A stretch of 64,000 nt of DNA. Origin: Corynebacterium sp. J010B-136 (GTDB lineage Bacteria > Actinomycetota > Actinomycetes > Mycobacteriales > Mycobacteriaceae). Numbering within the stretch: position 1 is the stretch's first letter; every line of letters starts with the position of its first letter. Below the pieces are notes generated by a model. It saw nothing but the letters and a program-made list of their open reading frames with translations, was not told the origin of the DNA and searched no databases. Below are positions 7,577-17,492 of this stretch, piece after piece. The position numbers and the translations under genes are program-made. The DNA is taken from NCBI RefSeq assembly GCF_002967075.1, contig NZ_PUGE01000001.1, positions 372,001-436,000 on the forward strand, written 5' to 3'.

Positions 7577-9007
7577 ATGACTTCCTACGAGCCTTCCCCA
7601 TACGGCCCAGATGCCCACGGAGCATCATCCCAATCCAATCCGTACAAGAAACCATCGAATCTTTCGGACAACGCGCAAGCGGACAGCACCCAAACAAGCG
7701 CGAACGGTAAAAAGCCACAGCCTGATTTCATGGAAGAAATCACCAATGCTTTTACTGAAGCCAAAGAAAGCATCTCTTCTGCTTTCACTGAGATGCGTTC
7801 CGAGAGCCCCAAGTCAGATAAGCAGGGCGATGATAACGCATCGCTTAGCGATGCCCCCACGACCACCTTCGATGACGTAAAGAAGCAGTTCAATGAAATG
7901 TGGGCATCACGCCCAGTACGCCTGCCATCCGATCAAGGTGGCGGCGGCAAGATTGCCGGCGTGGCCGAGGGCATCGCGGTTCGCTATCAGATAGACCCCA
8001 CCCTGGTTCGCGTTATATTCGTCGTCACGGCCTTTTGCTGGGGCGGTTCGATTGCGCTGTACTTGCTGGCGTGGATGTTCATGCCGCGCTACTCCAAGAC
8101 CACCTCGCCTTTTGAAGATGCCTTTGGAGAGAAGAAGGACCTTCCAAAAAATTCTGATGGTAAATCCACTTCGGAGAAGTCCTTGGGCATGACCCTGGCG
8201 ATTATCTTCGCTGTAGGCTTTATCCTTCCGCTGATTTTCTCCTCGAGTTCTTTGACCATGCTGCTGCCTATCGCGGCCGGTGTCGGTGGCTGGTACTTGC
8301 TGCACAAGCGTCGCCCGGACGCGCCGGCCGGCTTGCTGGCTACCCCGCAACAGCACACTGAGCCACCACGTGATGAGCATATTGACTTGTCGATGTTCGA
8401 GCCTGTCGATGGCTACCCCTTCCCCGACGGCCGCACCACCCCACCGGCCTGGGACCCGCTTGGTGCCGCACCTGATACCTGGCACCTGCCCGACCCGGAA
8501 CCAGTCCAGGAACCACAACCGAAGAAGAAGCGCCGCTGGGGTCGCGTGCTCGGCATTACCGCCGCGGTTATCGCGGTATGGAGTCTGATTATCGGCGGCA
8601 TCCTCCTCGCCTTCGGCTTTGCAGCTAATAGCCCAAGCTGGACTTCCTCCGATTGGGGCACGAGCTCTTATACTCCCGCAAATGAAGAAGCCGTCACGGA
8701 TGTTTACGACGTCGGTATCGGTACTTTCTCCCTTGACCTGTCACAAACTGAAGGTCTGGATGACATGACGCAAGACCGCACCATCACCATCGATGGCGGT
8801 ATCGGTGCAATCAACCTGGACCTGCCAGAAGATACCCCGGTTAATATCACGTGTGATTCCGGAATTGGTCAAAGCAACTGTGTTGACTTGCACCACGATG
8901 ATGCGAAGCTCACCATCGATATCGATGCCGGTATCGGCACCACCACCATCGATTACGGCTACATGGCAGAAGAGGCTGACAAGGCTCTCGCCACCACCGG
9001 CAGGTAA
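7577..9007 (+). CDS. esrI: EsrI-like PspC membrane protein, inhibitor of EsrSR
   Basis: A 476-residue membrane protein. It has a long polar cytoplasmic N-terminus (1-110), a PspC domain with its membrane segment (about 112-171), two further hydrophobic segments near 205-235, another helix near 325-350 after KKKRRWGR, and a C-terminal extracytoplasmic beta-repeat domain (VGIGTF / GGIGAI / AGIGTT). In C. glutamicum the divergent esrI product inhibits EsrSR until envelope stress occurs; orthology is inferred from domain layout and location. GATAAT at 7565-7570 ends six bases before the ATG, so translation is probably leaderless. Confidence 0.82.
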   Translation: MTSYEPSPYGPDAHGASSQSNPYKKPSNLSDNAQADSTQTSANGKKPQPDFMEEITNAFTEAKESISSAFTEMRSESPKSDKQGDDNASLSDAPTTTFDDVKKQFNEMWASRPVRLPSDQGGGGKIAGVAEGIAVRYQIDPTLVRVIFVVTAFCWGGSIALYLLAWMFMPRYSKTTSPFEDAFGEKKDLPKNSDGKSTSEKSLGMTLAIIFAVGFILPLIFSSSSLTMLLPIAAGVGGWYLLHKRRPDAPAGLLATPQQHTEPPRDEHIDLSMFEPVDGYPFPDGRTTPPAWDPLGAAPDTWHLPDPEPVQEPQPKKKRRWGRVLGITAAVIAVWSLIIGGILLAFGFAANSPSWTSSDWGTSSYTPANEEAVTDVYDVGIGTFSLDLSQTEGLDDMTQDRTITIDGGIGAINLDLPEDTPVNITCDSGIGQSNCVDLHHDDAKLTIDIDAGIGTTTIDYGYMAEEADKALATTGR

Positions 9008-9040
9008 CCGCTCGCAGGAAGTCACTAGTTAGCCCCTAAT

Positions 9041-9074
9041 AAATCGAGTTGCGTCTCAACACGCAACTCGATTT
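9041..9074 (+). terminator. Terminator after esrI
   Basis: A perfect 14-bp inverted repeat: AAATCGAGTTGCGT (9041-9054) and ACGCAACTCGATTT (9061-9074) with a six-base loop. It is likely to act in both directions, since it has A's on the left and T's on the right. Confidence 0.8.
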
Positions 9075-9119
9075 CGTGATTTCGGGGCCTTCCGAGGCCC
9101 TTTACGGTCAGCTCCTCAC

Positions 9120-9316
9120 GCTTCCAAGGCGAATCCATAGCCCTCGCTGAAGAACGCGAGTTAAGCATCAACCACCTGTTGATGATTGACGAGCTCGCCA
9201 GAAAATTAGACGCCCGCGGGACCGCCTGGCAATTCCGCGCCGAACTCATCGCCTTTGATGGCACCTTAAAAGAATTCTGTGATGTCTCTGATAAGATTGC
9301 GCCGCGCATGCGGTGA
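9120..9316 (+). pseudogene. Possible gene remnant or very short ORF
   Basis: One plus-strand frame is open from about 9077 to a TGA at 9314 and reads like real coding sequence (ELSINHLLMIDELARKLDARG, then WQFRAELIAFDGTLKEFCDVSDK in two stretches), ending DKIAPRMR. The only ATG (9182) would give 44 residues and has no ribosome-binding site. It sits between the esrI terminator and the next gene in an otherwise empty 340-bp gap. It looks like the surviving part of a decayed gene; I do not recognise the family. A minus-strand frame also spans this stretch but has unconvincing composition. Confidence 0.4.
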
Positions 9317-9347
9317 TGGCGAATGAAGCCTTTTCGGAGGGGACTAG

Positions 9348-9971
9348 ATGATAGATTTCAGTGTTTCTCTCCTGGGATTGGCTGATTCCTTTAATCTCCT
9401 GCTGTGGATCATTATTTTCCTCGGCAGGTTTCAGGGCGTGAGAAACCGCGAACTAACGCTTAGCGTCGTGGGTGATTGGTTAGGCATCTGCGTCTCGGCC
9501 CTCGGGGTGAGTCTTGTCGTTCGGTTTTCGGGTTGGTCTCCGCCGCATCTTGGAGAAAATCCGTTCCTTGGAATTTTGTTGTGCTTGCTTGCTGTGTTCG
9601 CATTCTTTACGCGAAATAAGGGCACGTCTCTGTGGGATCTTGCGAACAAACTAACCAAGCGTTGCTATAGCTCCCCCGGCGCAGCTATCTTCCTGGGCAT
9701 TGTGCTTGGTGTCGTTCAGTCGGTGACTTCTGTGCCTTTTATCGGTGCAGTACTCACCTTGCTGGCGGAAGGCGATGGCGCCATGCTGTTCGTTTCAATG
9801 TTGCTGTATTCACTGATAGCTATTTCATCATCGTTAGTCGTCTTGTTGCTTCTGTCTAGTAAGAAGCAAGCACATAGCGTGGGGACGATTTCCATGGAGC
9901 GGGTAAATCTCTTACTTGCAGCCGCACTGTTTATCATCGGCGCGCTTCTCATCTACGCTTCCCTAACTTAG
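9348..9971 (+). CDS. Six-helix membrane protein of unknown function
   Basis: A 207-residue, very hydrophobic protein with about six membrane segments (near 5-25, 40-60, 75-90, 110-135, 145-170, 185-205). A strong ribosome-binding site GGAGGGG lies nine bases before ATG 9348. The layout resembles small LysE/GAP-type transporters, and LGVVQSVTSVPFIGA could be a helix-breaking pore motif, but no diagnostic motif was found. It is monocistronic, enclosed by terminators on both sides. Confidence 0.65.
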   Translation: MIDFSVSLLGLADSFNLLLWIIIFLGRFQGVRNRELTLSVVGDWLGICVSALGVSLVVRFSGWSPPHLGENPFLGILLCLLAVFAFFTRNKGTSLWDLANKLTKRCYSSPGAAIFLGIVLGVVQSVTSVPFIGAVLTLLAEGDGAMLFVSMLLYSLIAISSSLVVLLLLSSKKQAHSVGTISMERVNLLLAAALFIIGALLIYASLT

Positions 9972-9984
9972 AGATAACAAAAAG

Positions 9985-10023
9985 CGAAGCCCCAGCTCAG
10001 ATACATATCTGGCTGGGGCTTCG
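9985..10023. terminator. Bidirectional terminator between the membrane protein and guaA
   Basis: CGAAGCCCCAGC (9985-9996) pairs with GCTGGGGCTTCG (10012-10023). The loop itself folds (CAGAT-ACAT-ATCTG), giving a long hairpin with one bulged T. A-rich sequence on the left serves as the T-tract for minus-strand guaA transcripts. Confidence 0.8.
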
Positions 10024-10067
10024 TCGTACGCTTCCAAGTAAAAATCGATAGGAGTCCTACTCTTCTA

Positions 10068-10092
10068 AGTAAAACTTCCTAGAAGTTTTACT
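10068..10092 (-). terminator. Perfect inverted repeat covering the guaA stop codon
   Basis: AGTAAAACTTC (10068-10078) and GAAGTTTTACT (10082-10092) form a perfect 11-bp stem with a three-base loop. The guaA TAA lies inside the right arm. It may protect or end the guaA message. Confidence 0.6.
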
Positions 10093-11662
10093 CCCACTCG
10101 ATGGTTCCTGGTGGCTTGGAGGTGATATCGACGACCACGCGGTTGACGTCGTTGACTTCGTTGGTAATGCGGGTGGAGATTTTCTCTAGGACGTCGTAAG
10201 GAACGCGGGTCCAGTCGGCGGTCATGGCATCCTCGGAGGACACTGGACGCAGCACGATTGGGTGGCCGTAGGTGCGGCCGTCGCCTTGGACTCCGACGGA
10301 GCGGACATCGGCAAGCAGTACGACTGGGCACTGCCAGATATCACCGTCGAGGCCAGCGTTGGTCAGCTCGGTGCGCGCAATCAGGTCTGCTTGACGCAGG
10401 ATTTCCAGACGCTCCTCGGTGACTTCACCGATGATGCGGATGCCTAGGCCAGGGCCTGGGAATGGCTGGCGGGCAACGATTTCCTCAGGCAGGCCGAGCT
10501 CGCGGCCGACGGCGCGGACTTCGTCCTTAAACAGCAGGCGTAGTGGCTCGACAAGTTCGAATTCCACGTCATCAGGCAGGCCGCCAACATTGTGGTGGGA
10601 CTTAATGTTTGCGGTGCCGTCACCGCCGCCGGATTCAACCACATCCGGGTACAAGGTGCCCTGGACAAGGAAGTCCACGGTGGAGTCTTCAGGAGATTCT
10701 TCCAAAGCCTGTGCCACGGCACGCTCAAAGGAACGGATGAATTCCGCGCCGATAGCCTTGCGCTTAGCCTCAGGATCGGTAACGCCAGCAAGCTTGGACA
10801 AGAAAGCATCAGCTTCGTGCGCGGTAATCAACTTCGCACCAGTAGAAGCCACGAAGTCCTTTTCTACCTGCTCACGCTCACCGGCGCGCAGCAGACCGTG
10901 GTCCACGAATACACAGGTCAAACGATCGCCAATGGCGCGCTGCACGAGCGCTGCGGCAACTGCAGAGTCCACGCCGCCCGACAGGCCACAAATAGCGCGG
11001 CCTTCAGGGCCGATTTGCGCGCGGACATCATCGATAAGCTGCTGCGCAATATTTGCCGAGGTCCAGGTCTGCTCCAGCCCGGCTACCTCGGTGAGGAAGC
11101 GAACGAGCACTTCCTGGCCGTGCGGGGAGTGCATAACCTCGGGGTGGTACTGCACACCAGCCATTTGCTTGGCCACGCATTCCATCGCCGCAACCGGCGC
11201 ACCAGCCGACGATGCGGTCACGGTAAAGCCCTCAGGTGCCTTATCCACGGCGTCACCGTGAGACATCCAGACCTTGTGGTTTTCTTCTAAGCCGTCGTGC
11301 AGCACGCCACCGGTATGGGTGATTTCGGTGCGGCCATATTCACGGTCACCGGTTTGCGCAACGTTGCCGCCCAAAGCATGGTTCATGGCCTGGAAGCCGT
11401 AGCAGATGCCAAAGACTGGCACACCAAGCTCTAATAGTTCAGGCTTTAATTGCGGGGCGCCATCGGCATAAACAGAGGACGGGCCACCGGACAAAATCAA
11501 AGCAGCAGGGTTCTTGGCCTTGATCTCTTCAACGGTGGCGGAATGTGGGACTACCTCGGAGTAAATCGATGCCTCACGTACGCGACGAGCAATCAGCTGT
11601 GCGTATTGGGCACCGAAATCCACCACGAGGACTGGGCGCGGAGTTGTTGCAGGTTGAGTCAC
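10088..11662 (-). CDS. guaA: GMP synthase (glutamine-hydrolysing)
   Basis: A full-length 524-residue GMP synthetase that amidates XMP to GMP with glutamine and ATP. The N-terminal class I amidotransferase domain (1-200) shows the nucleophile Cys in VFGICYGFQ and the His in GVQYHPEV. The ATP-pyrophosphatase P-loop is in [10 protein letters not shown], followed by the C-terminal dimerisation domain ending [12 protein letters not shown] at 11662. With guaB2 and guaB3 nearby this is the guanine branch of purine synthesis. A PAP2 gene lies 9 bp upstream on the same strand, so co-transcription is likely. Confidence 0.97.
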   Translation of the reverse strand: MTQPATTPRPVLVVDFGAQYAQLIARRVREASIYSEVVPHSATVEEIKAKNPAALILSGGPSSVYADGAPQLKPELLELGVPVFGICYGFQAMNHALGGNVAQTGDREYGRTEITHTGGVLHDGLEENHKVWMSHGDAVDKAPEGFTVTASSAGAPVAAMECVAKQMAGVQYHPEVMHSPHGQEVLVRFLTEVAGLEQTWTSANIAQQLIDDVRAQIGPEGRAICGLSGGVDSAVAAALVQRAIGDRLTCVFVDHGLLRAGEREQVEKDFVASTGAKLITAHEADAFLSKLAGVTDPEAKRKAIGAEFIRSFERAVAQALEESPEDSTVDFLVQGTLYPDVVESGGGDGTANIKSHHNVGGLPDDVEFELVEPLRLLFKDEVRAVGRELGLPEEIVARQPFPGPGLGIRIIGEVTEERLEILRQADLIARTELTNAGLDGDIWQCPVVLLADVRSVGVQGDGRTYGHPIVLRPVSSEDAMTADWTRVPYDVLEKISTRITNEVNDVNRVVVDITSKPPGTIEWE

Positions 11663-11671
11663 ACAGGTAGT

Positions 11672-12163
11672 TTAACGCACCCGCGGCCTGCGGCGGTAAA
11701 CCATCCACACGATTATCGCGGCCGCTATCCCAATGCTGGCACCGGCAGTCACATCGCTTAGCCAATGCACCTTTAAGTACAGCCGGGATGCAGCGCTTGC
11801 CGATGCCCCCACCACCGCCACGACCACCCACACCCACGGGTATTTCACGCGCCAGGTTTTGCTAAGCCACAAAACGCTTAGTGCTGTGGCAACCGCGAAA
11901 GCCGCGGAAGAATGCCCTGAAGGAAAAGATGGATCGTGGGTATAGACCAGCTGATCTTCTATCGGCGGGCGTGGACGTTGGATGGTGTATTTCAACACGG
12001 TGGTCACTGCCTGCGCCAGGACGAGGCTTGTGGGCACGTATAAGGCTAGCCGTAGCGAGACCTTGTTGATCATGGCGATACCGGCTGCGATAAACACCAC
12101 GACAAACAGATAGCGCGGGCTAACTGCGGTGCTTAAAGCCGCAATGATTTCAGCTACTGCCAT
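11672..12163 (-). CDS. PAP2-family membrane phosphatase
   Basis: ATG at 12163 gives 163 residues; the longer open frame reads back through the LysR gene and is not used. Three PAP2 motifs are present: K58-x-Y-T-I-Q-R-P (KYTIQRPRP), PSGHS (81-85), and SR-x5-H (SRLYLKVH, about 126-133). Four to five membrane segments place the active site at the outer membrane face. The likely substrate is a polyprenyl or phosphatidyl phosphate. It overlaps the LysR stop by 14 bp, with a ribosome-binding site GGAACAG inside that gene. Confidence 0.85.
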   Translation of the reverse strand: MAVAEIIAALSTAVSPRYLFVVVFIAAGIAMINKVSLRLALYVPTSLVLAQAVTTVLKYTIQRPRPPIEDQLVYTHDPSFPSGHSSAAFAVATALSVLWLSKTWRVKYPWVWVVVAVVGASASAASRLYLKVHWLSDVTAGASIGIAAAIIVWMVYRRRPRVR

Positions 12164-13112
12164 GTTCTGTTCCCGATTCCGTTCCCGGTTCGACGACGGA
12201 CTGCGCTGCGATTTGAGCGGCCGACTCAGCCAATGCCTCCCGCAAGGCGCGAAGTGCTGGATGCTGCCCACGTCCAGCACGTACAGCTGTGTATAACGTG
12301 CGGTGCGGGCGGCCTGGGAGATGCACGAAGCGCACACCAGGCTGCAGCGGACCAAATAGTGCCGAGGTCACCGAATACGCATGCCCCGTGCGCACCAAGT
12401 AGGTCTGGAGGAACGGATCTGGGGTTTCAAAATCCACCCGGGGCTCAAAACCATATTGCAGACAATAGGCTTGGAAGAATCTCCGCAGTGAAAATTCCAC
12501 CGAGTCCAACGCAAATCTCACTTCCGGCTGGCCTTCATGCCCTGCTAATTCCTTGACATCTTGAAATGTCAACGTGGAATCCTGCGGAGTGATGAGCACT
12601 AATTCATCATCAATCAGATGTTCTCGCTCCACGGTGTTATCAGTCAAAGGCATCACGCCCGGGTAATCCTCCCCCAGAATGAGATCCACGGTCCCCTTCG
12701 ATAAAGCGGGCATCGCACTTTCAATATCGAGTTGGGTAATCTCCACCCGCAGCTCGGGATACTTATGCTTTAGCGAATCCAGAGCATTGGGCAAGATAGA
12801 TGCGAGCGCTGCCTGAAAACTGGCCACCCGAATCCGCCCGCGGACCTGGGAGGTGGAGTCGATGACGGCGGACTGCGCGGCATCGGCAAGCGCTAAAAGC
12901 TCATCAGCATAATTGGCCAAGAGCTCGCCCTGCTCAGTAAGCACAATCCGACGGCCCGAGCGCTCAAAGAGTTTGACCCCGACGTCCTTTTCGCACTGCG
13001 CGAGCTGCTGGGAAATCGCCGAGTGCGTATAGCTTAAAAGCTCCGCCACAGCCGTTACTGTGCCGAGCCTGCGCAACTCCCGCAAAATGCGTAAACGGTG
13101 TAAATCGAGCAT
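12150..13112 (-). CDS. LysR-type transcriptional regulator
   Basis: A 320-residue LTTR. The winged HTH spans residues 1-60 (LHRLRILRELRRLGTVTAVAELLSYTHSAISQQ, in two stretches), and the effector domain about 90-300 (RGRIRVASFQAALASILP). The C-terminus is a low-complexity tail. It is divergent from the EamA exporter with a 105-bp AT-rich gap, the usual layout for a LysR controlling its neighbour and itself. The effector is probably an amino acid or related metabolite, by inference from the exporter. Confidence 0.88.
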   Translation of the reverse strand: MLDLHRLRILRELRRLGTVTAVAELLSYTHSAISQQLAQCEKDVGVKLFERSGRRIVLTEQGELLANYADELLALADAAQSAVIDSTSQVRGRIRVASFQAALASILPNALDSLKHKYPELRVEITQLDIESAMPALSKGTVDLILGEDYPGVMPLTDNTVEREHLIDDELVLITPQDSTLTFQDVKELAGHEGQPEVRFALDSVEFSLRRFFQAYCLQYGFEPRVDFETPDPFLQTYLVRTGHAYSVTSALFGPLQPGVRFVHLPGRPHRTLYTAVRAGRGQHPALRALREALAESAAQIAAQSVVEPGTESGTEHGSS

Positions 13113-13217
13113 GTTTCGCTCCGAAGAATCTCATAGAATTATGTGGTAGAAAAACTTAACTATTAACGTCAATAATTGTAGATAGACTAACAGAATGATT
13201 TATCACAAAATACATGT
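13113..13217. promoter_or_regulatory. Divergent LysR / EamA exporter control region
   Basis: The region is AT-rich with a central TTAACTATTAACGTCAATAA and outer AATTAT / ATAATT half-sites that could be the LTTR operator. For the exporter, CAAAAT (13206-13211) ends six bases before ATG 13218, indicating a leaderless start. Operator identity is not proven. Confidence 0.4.
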
Positions 13218-14162
13218 ATGACCAATCCATACGCAGTTTTATGCATCATCGGCTCGTGTATTTCTTTGCAGGTCGGCGCGGCTTTAGCCATCCAGCTCTT
13301 CCCGCACGCCGGCGCCTGGGGTACAGCGTCGATTCGCCTTCTCATGGCGGGTGCGATCTTGATGGTGATAACGCGCCCGAAGTTTCATACCTGGACGCGC
13401 AAACAATGGGTTGGCGTCGCGCTTTTTGGTGCCTCGTTAGGACTTATGAATGGGTTTTTCTACAACGGTATCGCGTACATCCCCCTCGGTGCCGCGGTGA
13501 CCATTGAGTTCTTAGGGCCCTTGGCACTAGCTGCCTTCCTCTCACGAAGCTTCCGGGATGCCGCCTGCGTCGCGCTAGCTCTTTTGGGCATGGTCTTCCT
13601 CGGCGTGGATTCTTTAACTGGGGAGCCTTTAAGCCTGCTCGGCGTTACCTTCGTGCTCATCGCCGGAGGATTTTGGGTGTGCTACATTCTGGCTTCTAAA
13701 AATGTTGGCACCCTGGTCCCGGGTCAAGGTGGGCTCGCCGGCGCGCTGATTATCGGTGGAGCATTAATTTCACCGCTGTCTGGAACCAAAGCTCTAGTGA
13801 TCTTTACCGACTGGAACCTTCTTCTCATCGCGGTGGGTACAGCAGTACTTGCCTCGCTTATCCCCTACTCTCTGGAACTTGTCGCGCTGCGACGTTTGGC
13901 TCCGAATGTATTTTCCGTGCTCATCTCGCTGGAGCCCGTCTTCGCGGGGCTTTTCGGATGGATTTTGCTCTCGCAGAACCTCAGCGCATTGAAAATCTCC
14001 GCTATTTTGCTGGTGGTGCTGGCTTCCATCATCCAAACGCTGGCGAAACCGTCGAAGAAAGTCCCCGAACCGGATGCGAATGTCGAGGGAGCGCTGTATC
14101 CGCCAGCTGCTAAACGAAGCTTGCGTAAACGTCTTCGTCGCGTCAGTAAGGTGCGCAGCTAG
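13218..14162 (+). CDS. EamA/RhtA-type DMT-family exporter
   Basis: A 314-residue inner-membrane protein with ten predicted helices made of two EamA repeats (about 5-140 and 145-285), and a basic cytoplasmic tail (KRSLRKRLRR). The second repeat has SLELVALRRLAPNVFSVLISLEP in two stretches, close to the RhtA threonine/homoserine exporters. Amino-acid efflux is therefore likely. There is no Shine-Dalgarno sequence; the ATG lies six bases after a -10-like CAAAAT. The divergent LysR gene probably controls it. Confidence 0.85.
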   Translation: MTNPYAVLCIIGSCISLQVGAALAIQLFPHAGAWGTASIRLLMAGAILMVITRPKFHTWTRKQWVGVALFGASLGLMNGFFYNGIAYIPLGAAVTIEFLGPLALAAFLSRSFRDAACVALALLGMVFLGVDSLTGEPLSLLGVTFVLIAGGFWVCYILASKNVGTLVPGQGGLAGALIIGGALISPLSGTKALVIFTDWNLLLIAVGTAVLASLIPYSLELVALRRLAPNVFSVLISLEPVFAGLFGWILLSQNLSALKISAILLVVLASIIQTLAKPSKKVPEPDANVEGALYPPAAKRSLRKRLRRVSKVRS

Positions 14163-14194
14163 CGCTTTAAGAAACCGCTTTAGGGATCGAAAAA

Positions 14195-14224
14195 GGCCGT
14201 TCGGAAAAATAACTCCGAACGGCC
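14195..14224 (-). terminator. Terminator after guaB3
   Basis: GGCCGTTCGGA (14195-14205) and TCCGAACGGCC (14214-14224) form an 11-bp stem. On the minus strand it is followed by TTTTT, so it terminates guaB3; it can also stop the convergent exporter transcript, less strongly. Confidence 0.85.
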
Positions 14225-14245
14225 CTTGCGCTTCTTTAGCGATAC

Positions 14246-15376
14246 TTAGCGAACAGCAAGCCCAACTTTTTGGAAAGACTTCAAGTCCGTGTAACCACAC
14301 TTAGCCATCGCGCGGCGCAATCCGCCGACGAGGTTGAGTTGACCGAAAGGCTCATTGGAAGGACCGTACAAGACGGTTTCGAGGCTCGGCTGGTTGTTTT
14401 CTTCGATGCCATCGACATCAAAATCCACTGGGCCGACATATTCCACGACTCCACGTGGGAAACGTGGGTGTCCCGCCGCAGCAGGCCAGTAGAAACCATT
14501 CGCGCCGGCTTCTTGAGCTTGTGCCAGAAGTGGACCCAAAATAACAGCGTCCGCGCCACAAGCAATCGCCTTAGCCATGTCTGCCGAAGAGGTCAGGTCA
14601 TCATCAGCCAGGATGTGCACGTAGCGGCCACCGGTTTCATCCAGGTAATCGCGGCGCGCGGCCGAAACATCGGCGATAGCGGTAGCCAAAGGGACGTCGA
14701 TGCCGACGGTCTCAGCGTTGGTGTTTACGCCGCCGCCTACAATAACGCCTGCAGCACCGGTGCGCATCAAGTGCAATGCGGTGGTGTAATCCACCACGCC
14801 GCCGGCAATTACTGGAACTTCCAGCGTGCCGATGAATTCCTTGAGGTTCAACGGCTCGCCACCGGTAGAAACGTGCTCTGCCGAAATCAAGGTCCCCTGA
14901 ATGAACAGCAACTCTGCACCAGCAGCGATGGCAATAGGCGCAATCTCACGGGCATTTTGTGGAGAAACACGTACCGCCACGGTCACGCCGGAATCACGCA
15001 CCTGGGAGATACGCTCAGACAATAGCTCTGGGTTTAGCGGAGCTGCGTGAAGTTCCTGCAGCACCGAAAGGTCACCAGCGTTTTGGCAGACCTTCGCGAT
15101 AGCGTCGTCGAGGTTTTCGTGGCGTCCCCACAAACCTTCAGCATTGATGACACCTAATCCGCCCTGCTTGCCCATTTCAATGACAAACTCTGGGGAGGCC
15201 AAAGCATCCGTTGCGTGAGAAACCACGGGGATGTCGAAGGTGTAGGCATCAATGTGCCACTGCGTGCTCGCATCCGAGGAGGAACGAGTACGGCGGTTCG
15301 ACACCAAAGAGATATCAGCTAAGTCATAGGTTCGGCGCGCCTCACGGCCAATACCAATTTCAACGTAGTCACGCAT
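14246..15376 (-). CDS. guaB3: GuaB3-family IMP dehydrogenase-like protein
   Basis: A 376-residue TIM barrel of the IMPDH/GMP reductase superfamily without CBS domains. The IMPDH active-site loop GPGSICTTR of GuaB2 is replaced by IQGTLISAEHVSTGG, with no catalytic Cys at that place. GuaB3 proteins are conserved in actinobacteria. M. tuberculosis GuaB3 showed no IMPDH activity, and a cyanobacterial GuaB3 has been reported as a GMP reductase, so the older IMPDH label should not be trusted. It lies 16 bp behind guaB2, so it is operonic. Confidence 0.9.
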   Translation of the reverse strand: MRDYVEIGIGREARRTYDLADISLVSNRRTRSSSDASTQWHIDAYTFDIPVVSHATDALASPEFVIEMGKQGGLGVINAEGLWGRHENLDDAIAKVCQNAGDLSVLQELHAAPLNPELLSERISQVRDSGVTVAVRVSPQNAREIAPIAIAAGAELLFIQGTLISAEHVSTGGEPLNLKEFIGTLEVPVIAGGVVDYTTALHLMRTGAAGVIVGGGVNTNAETVGIDVPLATAIADVSAARRDYLDETGGRYVHILADDDLTSSADMAKAIACGADAVILGPLLAQAQEAGANGFYWPAAAGHPRFPRGVVEYVGPVDFDVDGIEENNQPSLETVLYGPSNEPFGQLNLVGGLRRAMAKCGYTDLKSFQKVGLAVR

Positions 15377-15392
15377 GAATTATTTTTAATCC

Positions 15393-16955
<1,563 letters not shown>

Positions 16956-17054
16956 TTAATCCTTATCGGCGCGATATACATATCCGTGTAATCCAGTTAA
17001 TAAGGTGTGCCTGAATAATTGCCTAAACCGAAAGTATTACCTAGGCTTCGAAGT

Positions 17055-17435
17055 GTGAACTTTTTCGCCAATATGCCCAAAGATCCCTTTGCTGATGATC
17101 CCAATGATCCGGCATCTTTCATTGAGGATGATGAGCACGTCGAGCCATTGACCGCGGAAGAGCGCTTTGCGCTTAACCGCGATTTAGAGCTTGTGCAAGA
17201 GTTTGCCAAGCACCTGTCCCCACGTGGAATTGATGGCATTTTCATGTTTTGTGAGGACTGCGAAGAGCCCCACTTTTATGAGTGGGACATCATGGCTTCA
17301 AATATGAAGAGCATGCTTAACGATGAACTCTCGGCCGTCCACGAGCCTGGCGCCGAGCCTGACCCTAATCGCTACGTGCCGTGGGAATACGCGGTGGGCT
17401 TTATCGACGGCATGCACTCGCACCGCTTCCGTTAA
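17055..17435 (+). CDS. DUF5319 protein (Rv3412-like)
   Basis: A conserved actinobacterial protein of unknown function, always near sigD/guaB2. GTG 17055 gives 126 residues starting NFFANMPKDPFADDPNDPASF; an ATG at 17073 would be six codons shorter. It is acidic and cytosolic, with a central CEDCEEPHFYEWD that could bind a metal, and a conserved C-terminus (VPWEYAVGFIDGMHSHRFR). TATTAC about 20 bases upstream may be the -10 element. It is monocistronic with a strong terminator. Confidence 0.75.
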   Translation: MNFFANMPKDPFADDPNDPASFIEDDEHVEPLTAEERFALNRDLELVQEFAKHLSPRGIDGIFMFCEDCEEPHFYEWDIMASNMKSMLNDELSAVHEPGAEPDPNRYVPWEYAVGFIDGMHSHRFR

Positions 17436-17442
17436 AAGCTTC

Positions 17443-17488
17443 AAAGCCTCTGCTCCTTCCCAGTAGTTTGGGAGGAAGCAGAGGCTTT
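17443..17488. terminator. Bidirectional terminator between DUF5319 gene and rsdA
   Basis: AAAGCCTCTGCT (17443-17454) pairs with AGCAGAGGCTTT (17477-17488), extended by CCTTCCC/GGGAGGA with mismatches. It serves both convergent genes. Confidence 0.8.
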
Positions 17489-17492
17489 GTTC

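Noticed and set aside
10419..11261. 280-residue plus-strand frame antisense to guaA
   Set aside because: Ser/Arg/Thr-rich shadow of the conserved guaA coding frame; no recognisable motif.
14270..15025. 251-residue plus-strand frame antisense to guaB3
   Set aside because: Wholly inside the guaB3 coding sequence with no start signal or domain.
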